Below are positions 8,149-15,226 of a stretch of 41,354 nucleotides of DNA, piece after piece (positions within the stretch are counted from its first letter, which is position 1; each line of letters opens with the position of its first letter). The notes beneath the pieces were generated by a model. That model saw only the letters and a program-made list of their open reading frames with translations. It was not told the DNA's origin and made no database searches. Both the position numbers and the translations under genes were made by a program. Where the stretch lies: contig CADCWE010000019.1 of assembly GCA_902806325.1 (NCBI GenBank), positions 1 through 41,354 on the forward strand, read 5' to 3'. Source of the DNA: an uncultured Thermomicrobiales bacterium (GTDB lineage: Bacteria; Chloroflexota; Chloroflexia; Thermomicrobiales; UBA6265).

Positions 8149-9225
8149 ATGCGACACGCGGCCATCACCGGTTGGGGCATGGCGGTTCCGGACCGCGTCC
8201 TCACCAATGCCGACCTGGAGCGGATGGTCGAAACCTCCGACGAGTGGATCGTGGGCCGGACTGGGATCAAGGAGCGTCGCATCGTCGGCCCCGGCGACAG
8301 CACCACCTCGTTGGCCACCGCCGCCTCCCGCCTGGCCCTGGACCGCGCCGGGATCACGGCCGACGAGCTGGATCTGATCATCGTCGGCACCTGCACCCCG
8401 GACCAGTTCCTGGTTTCCCAGGCCTGCCTCGTGCAGGCCGAACTGGGCGGCAACGCGGGCGCGTTCGATCTCGGCGCCGCCTGCTCCGGCTTCGTCTACG
8501 CCCTTGCCACCGGCTCCCAGTTCATCCAAAGCGGGCTCTACCGCCGCGTCCTCGTCGTCGGCGTCGACACCCTGACCCGATTCGTCGACTACGCCGACCG
8601 CACCACCTGCATCCTGTTCGGCGACGGCGCCGGGGCGGTGGTCCTGGAGGCGACCGACGAACAGCGCGGCCTCCTCTCGACCGTTCTCGGCGCCGACGGC
8701 GCCGGCCACAAGCACCTCTACATCCCCGGCTGGGGCGCGCTGGTCCCGGAGTCGGCGGAACTCTTCCCGGAGTACCGTCCGTACCTCCAGATGAACGGCC
8801 AGGAGGTCTTCCGGTTCGCCGTCCGGGTCATGGGCGACGCCGCCGCCGAGGCGGTCGAGAAGGCCGGTCTGACCTTCGCCGACATCGACATGCTGATCCC
8901 CCACCAGGCCAACCTGCGGATCATCGACGCCGCCGCCCGCCGCCTCGACCTGCCGCGGGACAAGGTCTGGGTCAACGTCGACCGCTACGGCAACACCTCC
9001 GCCGCCTCGATCCCGATCGCCCTCTGCGAGGCCGAAGCCGCCGGTCGCCTCCACGAAGGCGCCAACGTCGTCTTCGTCGCCTTCGGCGGCGGCCTCTCCT
9101 GGGCCGCCGGGGCGGTCCGCTGGGGCACGGCCGGGGTCTGCCGGGACGCGGCGTGCCGGGACGGAAGCCGGAAGCCGGAAGCCGGTACGACGGGGACCGG
9201 GGAACGGGAACCGGGGCGATTGTAG
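8149..9225 (+). CDS. fabH: beta-ketoacyl-ACP synthase III
   Basis: KAS III starts fatty acid synthesis by condensing an acyl-CoA primer with malonyl-ACP in the cytosol. The 358-residue protein has the full family pattern: N-terminal AITGWGMAVPDRVLTNADLE, DEWIVGRTGIKERRI, the active-site cysteine in FDLGAACSGFVYAL, the histidine in MLIPHQANLRIID, the asparagine in YGNTSAASIPIAL, and the closing FVAFGGGLSWAAGAVRWG. Family members normally end about there; this one runs roughly 32 residues further in low-complexity sequence (see findings). GAGG lies shortly before ATG 8149. fabG follows; plsX and fabD, often found here, are absent. Confidence 0.93.
   Translation: MRHAAITGWGMAVPDRVLTNADLERMVETSDEWIVGRTGIKERRIVGPGDSTTSLATAASRLALDRAGITADELDLIIVGTCTPDQFLVSQACLVQAELGGNAGAFDLGAACSGFVYALATGSQFIQSGLYRRVLVVGVDTLTRFVDYADRTTCILFGDGAGAVVLEATDEQRGLLSTVLGADGAGHKHLYIPGWGALVPESAELFPEYRPYLQMNGQEVFRFAVRVMGDAAAEAVEKAGLTFADIDMLIPHQANLRIIDAAARRLDLPRDKVWVNVDRYGNTSAASIPIALCEAEAAGRLHEGANVVFVAFGGGLSWAAGAVRWGTAGVCRDAACRDGSRKPEAGTTGTGEREPGRL
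9163..9185 (+). repeat. tandem heptamer GGAAGCC, 3.3 copies, inside the fabH tail
   Basis: Three exact 7-nt units encode part of the unusual C-terminal tail of FabH (residues SRKPEAG). More G-rich near-repeats (GGGGACC, GGGAACC) continue to about 9218. Confidence 0.7.
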
Positions 9226-9247
9226 GGGCGCGTGGCATGCGCCCTTT
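9221..9247 (+). terminator. GTAGGGGCGC hairpin at the fabH stop codon
   Basis: The TAG stop of fabH is part of TTGTAGGGGCGCG. The following bases form an 8-bp stem (9226-9233 with 9237-9244, one G-T pair, 3-nt loop) and then TTT. It may work as a weak terminator and belongs to the GTAGGGG element family. Confidence 0.5.
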
Positions 9248-9288
9248 CCGGGGCGACACGGTCCGGCGAAGCCACCCATTCCGGGTCG

Positions 9289-9353
9289 TTCCGAGCGAAG
9301 CGAGGAATCTCGTTCTCTTGCGGTAACGATGAAATCCCTCGCTTCGCTCGGAA
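9289..9353. repeat. palindromic GAGCGAAGCGAGG element between fabH and fabG
   Basis: Arms 9289-9305 (TTCCGAGCGAAGCGAGG) and 9337-9353 are perfect complements over 17 bp, with further imperfect pairing outside (CCGGG on both sides) and inside (AATCTC with GAAATC). The core matches the hairpin at 3580-3616. Such elements are probably dispersed repeats; none encodes a protein. Confidence 0.7.
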
Positions 9354-9409
9354 TGCCCGGGAACAGGGGGAGACCGAACGACGGTTTGGTCCGATCAAAG
9401 GAGGATCAG

Positions 9410-10165
9410 GTGAGCGAGGCACCCAACGCCGCCCCGGTCGCGGTCGTCACCGGCGGCACCCGCGGCATCGGCCTGGCGATCGCCAAGCGACTGGCGGCCG
9501 ACGGGCACGACCTCGTCCTCACCTTTCGCGGCGACGAAGCCGCCGCCGCCGCCGCCCGGGCCGAGTTGGAACCGATTGGGCGCCGGGTGGAGGTCCTCGC
9601 CGCCGACGTCTCCACCGCCGACGGCGCCGGAGCCACCGTCGAGGCCGCCGTTCAGGGTCTCGGTCGCCTGGACGTGCTGGTCAACAACGCCGGCATCACC
9701 CGCGACAACCTGACGATGCGGATGTCGGAGGACGATTGGGACGCCGTTCTCTCGACGAACCTCAAGGGCGCCTTCCTCTGCGCCAAAGTGGCGATCCGGC
9801 CGATGATCCGCCAGCGCTCCGGTCGGATCGTCAACCTGACCTCCGTCGTCGGGCTGGTCGGCAACGCCGGCCAGGCCAACTACGCCGCCGCCAAGGCCGG
9901 CCTGGTCGGCCTCACCAAATCCCTCGCCAAAGAGGTCGGCTCCCGCAACGTCACGGTCAACGCCGTCGCCCCCGGCTTCATCGAGACCCGGCTGACCGAC
10001 GTCCTGCCCCAAGACCTCAAAGACCAGCTCCTCAAAAACACCCCGCTCGGCCGCTTCGGCACCCCGGAAGACGTCGCCGCCGCGGTTGCGTTCTTGGCCT
10101 CTCCCCAGGCCGCGTTCATCACCGGGCAGGTGCTGTCGGTGGATGGGGGGCTATTTATGGCGTAA
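9410..10165 (+). CDS. fabG: 3-oxoacyl-ACP reductase
   Basis: The enzyme reduces 3-oxoacyl-ACP with NADPH in fatty acid elongation. The 251-residue classical SDR has VVTGGTRGIGLAIAKRLA (TGxxxGIG), LVNNAGITRDNL (NNAG), the serine in NLTSVVGLVGN, and YAAAKAGLVG (Tyr-x3-Lys). It ends GQVLSVDGGLFMA, typical of FabG. The start is GTG 9410 with a perfect AAAGGAGG (9397-9404) 5 nt upstream. An in-frame ATG at 9329 lies inside the palindromic repeat and is rejected. It is cotranscribed with or downstream of fabH and converges with the LLM gene. Confidence 0.93.
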   Translation: MSEAPNAAPVAVVTGGTRGIGLAIAKRLAADGHDLVLTFRGDEAAAAAARAELEPIGRRVEVLAADVSTADGAGATVEAAVQGLGRLDVLVNNAGITRDNLTMRMSEDDWDAVLSTNLKGAFLCAKVAIRPMIRQRSGRIVNLTSVVGLVGNAGQANYAAAKAGLVGLTKSLAKEVGSRNVTVNAVAPGFIETRLTDVLPQDLKDQLLKNTPLGRFGTPEDVAAAVAFLASPQAAFITGQVLSVDGGLFMA

Positions 10166-10202
10166 CGAGGGCACTCGGTCGCCTCGCTGGGTCGGTCAAC
10201 CG

Positions 10203-11093
10203 TCAACCCCGCGGCGGTCCCTTCCGGATCCGGCCGTGCATCGCCTCGACCGGCCAGGGCGCGCCGTCGGCGTAGCCGAACCGCCACGGGTCGATCCCTT
10301 CGACCCACCAGGTGGCGCCCGCCTCCGCCAGCGGCGCGACGGTGCGGGTACCGGCCGCCCCGGCGTCGGAGGCCCCGCCGATCACGACCTCGAAGGGGGC
10401 GTTGGGATCCCGCTCGGTTCCCCGGTGGGCGGCGACGTAGCCGACCATCTCCCGCACGTCGTCCGGGGTCATCTGCCCGTCGTTCTTGATCGGGAAGACG
10501 CCGTCCCAGCGCGCGGCGCGGCGGAACGGCGGTTTGCGGGGCCAAGTCCCGGCGACCCAGATCGGGATCCGAGGACGCTGAACCGGTGGCGGGAAACAAA
10601 CCGCTCCCCATTCCGCGTCCCCGCCGTCGCCGGCGACGCGGTAGTGGGGGCCGCGGTGCCGGAACGGCTCGCCCCGCCACAACCCGGTCAGCACCTCCAG
10701 CCCTTCGTCCAGCATCGCCCCGCGGATCTTCGCGTCCGTCTCCTCCGCCAGATAGTCCCACTCGAAGGGGGCGGCGCCGATTCCGACCCCGAGCACCAGC
10801 CGACCGCCGGAGAGATGGTCCAGCGTCGCCGTCTCGCGCGCCAGCTTGACCGGCCGGCGGCGCGGCAGCGGCGTCACCATCGGCCCGATCTGCACCCGCT
10901 CCGTCTTCAGCGCGATCGCCGCCAGCGCGATCCACGGGTCCACCGCCGGCACCGGCCCCGGCATGAAGGCGAAGAGGTGGTCCCAGAGGAAGAACCCGTC
11001 CCAGCCGACCGCCTCGGCCTCGGCCGCCAAGTCCGCCAATGACCGCGCGGAGACGCCGTCGCCGAAGTTGGGGAAGCTGACCCCGTACCGCAT
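10203..11093 (-). CDS. LLM class flavin-dependent oxidoreductase (F420-type likely)
   Basis: The 296-residue TIM-barrel protein belongs to the luciferase-like monooxygenases: MRYGVSFPNFGDG at strand 1, AEAVGWDGFFLWDHL, IGPMVTPLPRRRPVKLARE, TLDHLSGGRLVLGVGIG, and a C-terminal PLAEAGATWWVEG. The pattern LARETATLDHLSGGR is typical of the F420-dependent branch, but F420 versus FMN use cannot be read from sequence. GGAGG lies 6 nt before ATG 11093. It is downstream of the VOC gene on the same strand (75 bp), so both are probably read from the promoter at 11632-11660. The substrate is unknown. Confidence 0.87.
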   Translation of the reverse strand: MRYGVSFPNFGDGVSARSLADLAAEAEAVGWDGFFLWDHLFAFMPGPVPAVDPWIALAAIALKTERVQIGPMVTPLPRRRPVKLARETATLDHLSGGRLVLGVGIGAAPFEWDYLAEETDAKIRGAMLDEGLEVLTGLWRGEPFRHRGPHYRVAGDGGDAEWGAVCFPPPVQRPRIPIWVAGTWPRKPPFRRAARWDGVFPIKNDGQMTPDDVREMVGYVAAHRGTERDPNAPFEVVIGGASDAGAAGTRTVAPLAEAGATWWVEGIDPWRFGYADGAPWPVEAMHGRIRKGPPRG

Positions 11094-11168
11094 CCTGGCC
11101 TCCGTTCGGGGTAGCCCGGACCGCGCCGGTTCGACAATCGCGCTGGTCGGCCGGGACCGGGCGCTCCG

Positions 11169-11582
11169 CTACGCCGCCTTCGGCCCCTGGTAGACGATCT
11201 CGATCAGGATCCGGTCCGGGGTCTCGAACATCACCTGGTAGTAAGTATTGGCGTCGTCGCCCCAGGCGAACTCCGGCCGGTGGCGCGGCGTGTCGAAGAG
11301 CAGTTCCACGTCCCGGGCGCGCAGGAAGACCGCCGCCGCGTCGACGTCCGCCGCCGTCTCGGCGCCGAAGGCGACGTGGTTCATCCCCGGCCCGTCGTAG
11401 GAGTTGGCCGCGTCCGCCGCGATCGCCAGGAACCAGACGCTGACCCCGTTGGCGTCCTCCGCCCCGACCGTCTCGTCGTCGGCGTGGATCGACTTCCAAC
11501 CAAGGAACTCCAGCAGTTCCCGGTAGAACCCGGTGTTGCCCGGGCGGACGTTGAACTGCAGGTGGGTCAGATTGGTCGGCAC
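11169..11582 (-). CDS. VOC (glyoxalase/bleomycin resistance/dioxygenase) family protein
   Basis: The 137-residue protein starts VPTNLTHLQFNVRPGNTGFY, the first beta-alpha-beta unit of a VOC module. It continues with NHVAFGAETAADVD, the second module, and ends YYQVMFETPDRILIEIVYQG. Metal-ligand candidates are His near the N-terminus (THLQF), His in NHVAF and Glu in IEIVY. VOC proteins include lyases, dioxygenases and drug-binding proteins; the role here is open. GTG 11582, preceded by AAAGGGG, is preferred to an upstream reading that starts inside the promoter. Confidence 0.82.
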   Translation of the reverse strand: MPTNLTHLQFNVRPGNTGFYRELLEFLGWKSIHADDETVGAEDANGVSVWFLAIAADAANSYDGPGMNHVAFGAETAADVDAAAVFLRARDVELLFDTPRHRPEFAWGDDANTYYQVMFETPDRILIEIVYQGPKAA

Positions 11583-11631
11583 GCCGCATCCCCTTTGCTC
11601 GCCATTCGGCCAAATCCCCGGATGTGTCCGT

Positions 11632-11660
11632 ACAATAGAACAAGTATTCTGATCTGTCAA
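11632..11660 (-). promoter_or_regulatory. sigma-70-type promoter of the VOC-LLM pair
   Basis: Read on the minus strand, a perfect TTGACA (11655-11660) is followed after 17 bp by TATTGT (11632-11637). The predicted transcript starts near 11625, about 43 nt before the GTG start. The region is AT-rich compared with its surroundings. Confidence 0.75.
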
Positions 11661-11683
11661 GCGGGCAGCGGGCGGGGTAGGCG

Positions 11684-11748
11684 CTCACCCCGGCCTTGCC
11701 ACCCCGCGCCCAACGAACGGGAGCGGGGTGGCCGAAGGCCGGGGTGAG
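11684..11748. terminator. long hairpin between the binding-protein gene and the VOC promoter
   Basis: The left arm 11684-11707 (CTCACCCCGGCCTTGCCACC and on) pairs with 11723-11748 over about 24 bp, with a 2-nt bulge and a 15-nt loop. It lies about 30 bp beyond the stop of the ABC binding protein, so it may end the ABC operon transcript. There is no T-run, and the word CCCCGGCCTTCGGCCACCCC looks like a dispersed repeat. Confidence 0.55.
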
Positions 11749-11779
11749 GATCGCGCGGTCGCGGCTCGTCTGTCCTCGC

Positions 11780-12862
11780 CTACGCCGACGGCGTCGCGGC
11801 GGGGGTGGCACCCGGGGTCGCCGCCGCGCCCGGCACGTAGTCGGCGCAGTCCGCGACGTAGAGGTAGCGCGAGACCTCCGGGTCGTCGAGGGTCTCGCGG
11901 GTGACGATGGTGGCGCCGGTGGTGATCTGGGTTTCGGCCGGTTCTTCGCCGCTGTTGAGGTAGTCGACGATCATCTGGACCGCCAGCTCGCCGATCTCGC
12001 CCGGATGCTGGGCGATCAGGATGTCGACCACCTCGCTGGTCAGGTCCTGGACCTGGGTCGGTCCGGCGTCGAAGCCGACCATCTTGACCGCGCCCTGCTT
12101 GCCGGACTGGCGCACCCCGGCCGCGCCGCCCTGAGCCGCAAACAGATTGGTGCCGAAGATCCCGGCCAGGTCCGGCTCCGCCTGGAGCCGCGCGCTGGCG
12201 ATCTCGGCCGCCCGGTTGGCGTCGTTCTCGCAGTATTCCTGACCCAGGTACTCGATGTTCGGGTAGTTGGCGATCTCTTCGGCGAACCCCTGCTCGCGCT
12301 GGTCGGTGGTCGAGATGCCCGGCCGGACGTTGATCACGAAGACCTTCCCGGTCTCCCCGATCGCCTCGGCAAGGCCCCGCGCCGCCAGCCGCCCGCCCTC
12401 GACGTTATCGGTCGAGATGTCGGCGATCTGGATGTCGCTTTCGATGGTGGTGTCGACGCAGAAAACCGGGATCCCGGCGTCGATCGCGGCCTGGATCGGG
12501 GCGATCATCGCCCGGGTGTCGTTCGGGGCCAGGAAGATCGCGTCCGGCGCGTCTTGGACCACCGCGTTCAGGATCGGGGTCTGCAACGGGGCCTCGAACC
12601 GCTCCGGCCCCTGGGTCTCGACCGTGACCCCGAGTTCGGCCGCCTTGGCCTGCGCGCCGCAGTCCATCGTGATGTAGAAGTTGTCCCCGATCACGCCCTG
12701 GATGAAGGCGATCCGGTAGTTCTCCTGCGCCCCCGCCCGGCCGCCGACCCGCACCGCGCCGGATCCGACCAGCGCCAACCCGGCGCCCGCCAAAGCGCCG
12801 CCCTTGACCACGTCCCGCCGCGTCCACCGCCGCACGACCATCCGCCGCTCCGTCGAGGCCAT
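11780..12862 (-). CDS. sugar-type ABC transporter substrate-binding protein (Tat-exported)
   Basis: The 360-residue periplasmic-binding protein-like I domain (ribose/xylose type) starts at about residue 50: YRIAFIQGVIGDNFYITMDCGAQAKAAELG, then APNDTRAMIAPIQAAIDAGIPVFCVDT and FGTNLFAAQGGAAGVRQSGK. The N-terminus TRRDVVKGGALAGAGLALVG is a twin-arginine signal, so it is exported folded. No lipobox cysteine follows. The tail is Ala-Thr-Pro repeats (AAATPGATPAATPSA). GGGAGGG lies 5 nt before ATG 12862. It is the third gene of the ABC operon. The ligand may be a monosaccharide or polyol; no catabolic genes are adjacent to indicate which. Confidence 0.9.
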   Translation of the reverse strand: MASTERRMVVRRWTRRDVVKGGALAGAGLALVGSGAVRVGGRAGAQENYRIAFIQGVIGDNFYITMDCGAQAKAAELGVTVETQGPERFEAPLQTPILNAVVQDAPDAIFLAPNDTRAMIAPIQAAIDAGIPVFCVDTTIESDIQIADISTDNVEGGRLAARGLAEAIGETGKVFVINVRPGISTTDQREQGFAEEIANYPNIEYLGQEYCENDANRAAEIASARLQAEPDLAGIFGTNLFAAQGGAAGVRQSGKQGAVKMVGFDAGPTQVQDLTSEVVDILIAQHPGEIGELAVQMIVDYLNSGEEPAETQITTGATIVTRETLDDPEVSRYLYVADCADYVPGAAATPGATPAATPSA

Positions 12863-12997
12863 CAGCACCCTCCCGTCCGTCATCGCGCCTCGCCGATTCG
12901 TTGCAAGGCTGGCGGAGGGTAGCAACGCCGGGGTCGGGGCGCAAGATCGTAGGCGGCGGTGTGCGGGGGACGACGGCCCCTTCCCCCGGACCCCAAC

Positions 12998-14083
12998 CTA
13001 CATCCGCTCCTCCGCCCGCCGTCGCCGCTGGTCCAGGTAGACGGCCAGGATCAGGATCGCCCCGATCGCCACCTGCTGCCAGAACGGCGCGACGCCGGAG
13101 ATCACCAACCCGTTGCGCAGCACCGCCGGGATGAACGCGCCGATCACGGAGCCGCCGATGGTACCCAGTCCGCCGAAGAGGCTGGTGCCGCCGATCACCG
13201 CCGCCGAGATCGCCGCCAGGTTGTCGGCCTGGTGCGAGCCGACCGAGGCGGTGCCGAAGCGGAGCAAGTCGAAGCCCCCGGCCACCCCGGCCAGCAGGCC
13301 GCTCAGGCCGTAGACCTTGATCAGGTGGCGATCGACGTTGATCCCGACCCGCCGCGCCGCCGCCGCGTTCGAGCCGATCGCGTAGGTGTAGCGCCCGAAC
13401 CGCGTCCGGCCCAGGGCCAGCGCCGCCAGCACGACAACGATCGTCGCCACCAGCACCGGCGGCGTGAGCCGGATCCGATAGTCGCCGACGTCGAACCCGA
13501 CCAGCTCCCGCAGGCCGAGTTTGAGTTGCACGTCCTGCGGCACGTTCGGGATCGTGGTCCCGTTCGAGAGCAGCTGTGCCGCCCCCAACGCCATCCCGAG
13601 GGTGCCCAAGGTGACGATGAACGACGGCATCTTCAGCTTCGTGATCAGGACGCCGTTGAGCAGCCCCCAGGCCGTCCCCGCCAGCACCCCGGCCGCCAAC
13701 CCGAGCGGAATAGCGACCTCCTGATTCGGGAACTCGTAGGCCCGGACCTCCTCGGCCGACCCCGCGAAGCGGACCATCACCTTCGCCGCCACCACCGCCG
13801 AGAAGATCAACACCGACCCCACCGAGAGGTCGACCCCGGCGGTGACGATCACGAACGTCACCCCGACCGTCAGCAGGAGCAACTGCGAGGCGTCGATCGC
13901 GATGTTCTGGGCGTTGTTCGGGTTGGCGAACTTGGCGCCCTGGAGCACGGCGAAGACCAGGCAGAGCGCGGCCAGGATCAGGAAGGTGAACCCCGACGAC
14001 AGCAGCGCCGCCAGGCGCTGCCCGATCGGCGTCGCCTCGACGGCTGGCTGTTGCGTCGCGGACCCAGCGTTAGGCGTTGCCAA
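12998..14083 (-). CDS. sugar-type ABC transporter permease (RbsC/FrcC family)
   Basis: The 361-residue hydrophobic protein of the BPD_transp_2 family has about 8-10 membrane segments. Landmarks are GVTFVIVTAGVDLSVGSVLIF (TAGIDLSVGS signature), LGTLGMALGAAQLLSNG, and the cytoplasmic coupling loop RRVGINVDRHLIKVYGLSGLLAGVAG. The C-terminal LFGGLGTIGGSVIGAFIPAVL is also typical. The start is TTG 14083, with GGGAGG just upstream, inside the end of the ATPase gene (14-nt overlap), so translation is probably coupled. There is no in-frame ATG or GTG near the N-terminus. It forms the membrane channel with the ATPase and binding protein. Confidence 0.9.
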   Translation of the reverse strand: MATPNAGSATQQPAVEATPIGQRLAALLSSGFTFLILAALCLVFAVLQGAKFANPNNAQNIAIDASQLLLLTVGVTFVIVTAGVDLSVGSVLIFSAVVAAKVMVRFAGSAEEVRAYEFPNQEVAIPLGLAAGVLAGTAWGLLNGVLITKLKMPSFIVTLGTLGMALGAAQLLSNGTTIPNVPQDVQLKLGLRELVGFDVGDYRIRLTPPVLVATIVVVLAALALGRTRFGRYTYAIGSNAAAARRVGINVDRHLIKVYGLSGLLAGVAGGFDLLRFGTASVGSHQADNLAAISAAVIGGTSLFGGLGTIGGSVIGAFIPAVLRNGLVISGVAPFWQQVAIGAILILAVYLDQRRRRAEERM

Positions 14084-14906
14084 CGCTCCTCCCTTCCCCG
14101 GTTCGGGCCACGAACTCGGCCTTGATTCCGACCCCGGTGAAGCGGGTCGAGCCGGTCATCGCCCGCACCGCGTCATCAATGGACGCGGATTTTGGGTCCA
14201 ACTCCTCGACGATCTCGCCGAGGCGCAGGACCACGATCCGGTCCGCCACCTCGAAGACATGGGGCATGTTGTGGGAGATGAAGACCACCGGGATCCCCGT
14301 GTCGCGGACCTGCCGCATCAGATCCAGGACCTGGCCGGTCTGGGCCACCCCGAAGGCGGCGGTCGGTTCGTCCATGATCACCACCTTGCTCGCCCACATG
14401 ACCGCCCGGGCCACCGCCACCCCCTGCCGCTGCCCCCCGGAGAGCGTGGTCATTCGCCGCCCCAACCCCGGCACCCGGACCCGCAGCCGCCCCAACTGCT
14501 CCTCGGTCTCCTTGAGCATCCGCCGCCGATCGAGGAACCCCAACGCCCCCAACGGCCCCGGTAGCCGAAGTTCCCGCCCCAGAAAGATGTTCGCCACCGC
14601 GTCCAGGTGCGGTGCGATCGCCAAATCCTGGTAGACCGTCTCGATCCCCAGCGCCCGCGCCTCCTGCGGCGACGAGAGCCGAACCGGTCGCCCGTCGAAG
14701 ACGATCTCCCCGCCGTCGTGCGGCAGCACCCCGGTCAGCACGTTGATCAGGGTGCTCTTGCCCGCCCCGTTGTCGCCAATCAAGGCCACGATCTCGCCGG
14801 CCCGGGCCGCGAAGTGGACGTTGGTCAGCGCCCGCACCGGCCCGAAGTACTTGTCGATCCCGACCGCTTGCAGCACCGGCTCCGGGTCGTCCCTCGTTCC
14901 GTCCAT
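14070..14906 (-). CDS. sugar-type ABC transporter ATP-binding protein (single domain)
   Basis: The 278-residue protein has one nucleotide-binding domain: Walker A GDNGAGKST, Q-loop ETVYQDLAIAPHLDAVANIF, signature LSGGQRQ, Walker B VVIMDEPTAAFG, and the H-loop in SHNMPHVFEVADRI. Ribose-type ATPases usually have two fused domains (about 500 aa). This single-domain form resembles FrcA of the fructose-type systems, where it works as a homodimer. ATG 14906 has a GGGGG ribosome binding site. It is the first gene of the operon. Confidence 0.92.
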   Translation of the reverse strand: MDGTRDDPEPVLQAVGIDKYFGPVRALTNVHFAARAGEIVALIGDNGAGKSTLINVLTGVLPHDGGEIVFDGRPVRLSSPQEARALGIETVYQDLAIAPHLDAVANIFLGRELRLPGPLGALGFLDRRRMLKETEEQLGRLRVRVPGLGRRMTTLSGGQRQGVAVARAVMWASKVVIMDEPTAAFGVAQTGQVLDLMRQVRDTGIPVVFISHNMPHVFEVADRIVVLRLGEIVEELDPKSASIDDAVRAMTGSTRFTGVGIKAEFVARTGEGRSVGNA

Positions 14907-14939
14907 CCGTGCCCCCGTTCGCCCGCCGATCCGGCGCCC

Positions 14940-14967
14940 ATGCTATCCGGGCTGGGGAGAACGTCAA
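14940..14967 (-). promoter_or_regulatory. promoter of the ABC transporter operon
   Basis: On the minus strand TTGACG (14962-14967) and TAGCAT (14940-14945) are spaced by 16 bp, 34 bp before the ATPase start codon. Confidence 0.55.
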
Positions 14968-15097
14968 GCGGCGCCGGCCGTGCTGGACCAGAGCGTCGTG
15001 TACGCGCCATCGTTGCCTTCATCACCCCGCGCCGGTGTGGTCGACACGGCGTCCCAAGACGACCCGACCCCGACTCGATCGGACCGTCAGGCACGAT

Positions 15098-15148
15098 GCG
15101 ACGCGCCCCCCTATGCCGGTGATATACCGGCATAGGGGGGCGCGTCGC
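15098..15148. repeat. perfect palindrome, 23-bp stem with 5-nt loop
   Basis: Arms 15098-15120 and 15126-15148 are exact complements (GCGACGCGCCCCCCTATGCC and on), with loop GATAT. It lies between the 3' end of the membrane protein gene and the promoter of the ABC operon, both minus strand. There is no T-run, so it is not a typical terminator. The GC-rich arm with an inner ATAGGGGGGCGCG resembles the GTAGGGGCGC elements. Confidence 0.75.
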
Positions 15149-15226
15149 GAGGGGGATGGGTTGGGGTTTCGGGTCGTGGTCGTTCGATGACTCAAGCGGT
15201 CCCGCGCCGTACTCGCCGGTGTACCA

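Noticed and set aside
9329-9409. Upstream ATG start for fabG
   Set aside because: It lies within the palindromic repeat, has no ribosome binding site, and adds residues absent from FabG; GTG 9410 has AAAGGAGG at ideal spacing.
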